Below are positions 62,103-64,000 of a DNA stretch of 64,000 bases, one piece after another. Positions within the stretch are counted from its first letter, which is position 1, and the number at the start of each line of letters is the position of its first letter. The stretch spans positions 39,799 to 103,798 of the forward strand of contig JAFGSQ010000006.1 in assembly GCA_016934535.1 (NCBI GenBank). The letters run 5' to 3'. The position numbers and the translations under genes were made by a program. Source of the stretch: a candidate division WOR-3 bacterium (GTDB taxonomy: Bacteria > SDB-A). The notes below the pieces were generated by a model. That model searched no databases, was not told the DNA's origin, and saw only the letters and a list, made by a program, of their open reading frames with translations.

Positions 62103-63691
62103 CATTCAAAGTGCTTGTACTCCGCCCAGGCGCGGTCGATCGGGACATGCCGGTCGCGTACGATAAATATCTTCAGATTATTCTCCTCTGGCATGCAATG
62201 CATGCACGTGTGCAGACCGGCCTGCATGACGTCGCCGTAGGACTCGAAGTAATCTTCCCGGTTTCCACCCAGCCGGATAAATGTCGTCACCGGCATTGGG
62301 CCGACACCCCAAAACCAGTAAGAGTTGTGGTTGCATATCACACGCGGCAGAAGATATTTGTGCGCGTACAACTCCAGCGCACCTGCCTCGCCGTAATTCG
62401 TGACGAAGACAACCGTCGTGGCCCGTTCGGTATCTGGAATAGAGACATAAGCCTTCGATACATTCTGCGCAAGCTCCTCCCACCCGTGCATGTCGGCGAA
62501 GAACTGCGGAAGATCCCCGAGTTCCTGGTTTTCCGGCGTGTTCGGCGCTACACCAAGCGCTTTTGAGTAACTCAGGTACAAATTCACGGGCAGGATCGGA
62601 ATAGCAAACGGCGCGAGAACCGCTCCCGATAGGACGAGGATCGTTGGAACGCCCCAGCGCCATGGGAATTTAGCCGTGCCGAGGCAGACACCGCCACAAG
62701 CAAATATCATCGGGTAGGCTGCAACGATGTACTCCGATTTTGTATGAGAGTTGGCGATAAGTACTCCAAACACAGTGAGGAACATTATACCGATGAGCCG
62801 TCGCGAACGTTCATCTTTATGAGTAAAACACCACACGAGACCCGGCAGTGAAACCAAGTACGTAAACGGATTCATTCCCCAGAACTGATCGACGACAAAG
62901 CGCCACCGGGTGAGTGATGAATACTTCTGCTCCAAAGCGTTCCGCATGAACTCGATGTGTGGCCAGCCGTTCAGGGCATTCCAGATCACAAAGGGTGAGA
63001 AAATCGCGAGAGCAACAGCTGCCGCCGCGTATGGCCCAGGGGTCTTGAGCTGAAAGCGCAATCGCCTGTCGAATAAAATTACAGCGGAAACGCCTGCTCC
63101 AAGCCATAGAACGCTTGTCTTATTGAGAAGTCCCAGGCCAAGAACAAATCCAAGCCAGATCCATGCCTTGAACCTGGCGCTTTCAGCTGCTCCGATAAGC
63201 GCATGGACCGCCAAAAGCCAGAACATGACGTCGAGGCTGTTCATCGAGAAGTAAGTGTGGAGACTCAGCATCTGCGGAGCGGCCAATAACGCCAGCGAAG
63301 CCAGTACGATCGAGGCGCGGCCTCCTCCCATTCGCCGGGCGAGGATGCCCGTTAGAGCAACGGACACGCCGAAGAGAATAGCAGGTACGAGGCGAATGGC
63401 AAACACTGAATCACCGAAGAGACTGCACGCTACTGCTAAGACGAAAATCGATAGAGGCGGTTGATCAACATATCCCGCATCGAGATGTTTACTGCAAGCG
63501 ATATAATAGAGCTCATCCCGAAAATACCCGTAACCGCCTATGGTGTTTGCGATGATGAGCACGGTGAGCGCCAACACCGCCATTACGAAAATCGTAACCC
63601 AGTTCGATGAACGCGCCTTTCCTGCAGTTTCTGTTTTTGTCAGGTCTATCTGGGCAGATTCATCGCCCTCACCACACATGATGCTCAACAT
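62102..63691 (-). CDS. GT39/ArnT-like membrane glycosyltransferase, GC-rich and probably acquired
   Basis: 529 aa with about 10-11 transmembrane helices. FRDELYYIACSKHLDAGYVDQPPLS is the first loop typical of PMT/GT83-type polyprenyl-phosphate-sugar transferases; DE in FRDELYY and D in YVDQPP are the catalytic-type acids. It would transfer a sugar from a lipid-linked donor to lipid A, a polymer or protein on the outer side of the inner membrane. Its GC content (visibly above half) contrasts with the AT-rich neighbours and it has no ribosome-binding site I can support. The start is uncertain (63691 or the ATG at 63679). Confidence 0.83.
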   Translation of the reverse strand: MLSIMCGEGDESAQIDLTKTETAGKARSSNWVTIFVMAVLALTVLIIANTIGGYGYFRDELYYIACSKHLDAGYVDQPPLSIFVLAVACSLFGDSVFAIRLVPAILFGVSVALTGILARRMGGGRASIVLASLALLAAPQMLSLHTYFSMNSLDVMFWLLAVHALIGAAESARFKAWIWLGFVLGLGLLNKTSVLWLGAGVSAVILFDRRLRFQLKTPGPYAAAAVALAIFSPFVIWNALNGWPHIEFMRNALEQKYSSLTRWRFVVDQFWGMNPFTYLVSLPGLVWCFTHKDERSRRLIGIMFLTVFGVLIANSHTKSEYIVAAYPMIFACGGVCLGTAKFPWRWGVPTILVLSGAVLAPFAIPILPVNLYLSYSKALGVAPNTPENQELGDLPQFFADMHGWEELAQNVSKAYVSIPDTERATTVVFVTNYGEAGALELYAHKYLLPRVICNHNSYWFWGVGPMPVTTFIRLGGNREDYFESYGDVMQAGLHTCMHCMPEENNLKIFIVRDRHVPIDRAWAEYKHFE

Positions 63692-64000
63692 AAGATTAGT
63701 CGTAACAATTCAAAAAGAATGGTTTACGCTCCATAATTACCTGGTTTCTGTTGGCTGTTAATTGAAAAAAAAATATTAGTTAAATAGCGCTTAGAAAAGA
63801 AATGATTTGGTATTTCTCCTCCAATAAACAAGTATGAATAATAATAGAACTGTAGTTATTTCAAGTCAAACAAGGATTTTTAATTTAGGATAGTTGTTTA
63901 TCTTTTGTTCTTAGTAAAAAATATATTTTAAACCACTAGTGTCCTATAAAAAATAAAAAGAAAAAGACTGGTTCCTAAAAAGAAAATATAATCAAAAAAA
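63692..64000. other. AT-rich right-end region
   Basis: 309 bases of very AT-rich DNA to the window edge. No frame, hairpin or tRNA recognised. The sharp drop in GC at 63700 marks the right border of the GC-rich gene block. Confidence 0.5.

Noticed and set aside
1-64000. Searched for tRNA, rRNA, tmRNA, CRISPR arrays, transposases and integrases
   Set aside because: No T-arm/anticodon pattern, no regularly spaced repeats, and no DDE/tyrosine/serine recombinase motifs were seen. Small or divergent RNAs could be missed by eye.

Overview
The window reads as a chromosomal segment of an AT-rich anaerobic bacterium with a two-membrane envelope. The evidence is a selenocysteine-containing, NADH-linked formate dehydrogenase, a two-gene 2-oxoacid:ferredoxin oxidoreductase, several radical-SAM enzymes, lipoproteins, a putative outer-membrane barrel, and an FG-GAP repeat protein with a C-terminal sorting domain of the type IX secretion kind. 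That mixture is typical of the FCB group and neighbouring candidate phyla (WOR-3/Stahlbacteria/Cloacimonadota-like). This placement is inferred from gene style, not from a marker gene. No rRNA, tRNA, CRISPR array, transposase or integrase was recognised. All but one of the confidently called genes lie on the minus strand, so the text below runs right to left for transcription but left to right for coordinates.

Layout. 1-3568: a GH130 glycoside phosphorylase/hydrolase (cut by the window edge) behind a GT4 glycosyltransferase fused to an alpha/alpha-toroid domain. 3617-8730: small metabolic and modifying enzymes (ornithine/alanine-racemase-like, GNATs, VOC, methyltransferase, nitroreductase) and a frameshifted membrane-protein gene. 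8825-13670: CPA2 antiporter with a PTS EIIA tail, two uncharacterised proteins, and the only convincing plus-strand gene, a lipoprotein. 13780-22772: the most coherent block. Two DUF364 proteins, a fused NuoE-NuoF, a selenocysteine FdhA with a SECIS hairpin, ModABC and FmdE together look like one formate/NAD(H) redox complex with its molybdate (or tungstate) supply. The NuoE domain has lost three of four iron-sulfur ligands.

22834-31876: methyltransferase, DUF3795, CysS, a GNAT remnant, a phytoene-desaturase-like flavoenzyme, MATE, a nitronate-monooxygenase-like enzyme, and a CaCA exchanger. 31947-35360: ion homeostasis, with CorA and KtrAB, the latter preceded by a clear c-di-AMP (ydaO/yuaA) riboswitch. 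35489-49905: accessory cargo, including a candidate integron attC-like palindrome, two CPBP proteases, an HExxH barrel-like protein, an aminotransferase/radical-SAM pair, PNPOx-like proteins and a decayed methyltransferase. 50373-57409: HemW-like radical SAM, toroid protein, AlkD-like protein, VapBC, and GH38 alpha-mannosidase. 58567-61183: korAB, flanked by two diverged copies of an intergenic repeat (a third partial copy lies at 50301). 62102-63691: a GC-rich GT39-like membrane glycosyltransferase that looks horizontally acquired.

No single block stands out as an unmistakably new system. The best leads are the DUF364-FDH-Mod cluster with its degenerate NuoE domain, the intergenic repeat family around korAB, the attC-like element, and the HExxH barrel protein.
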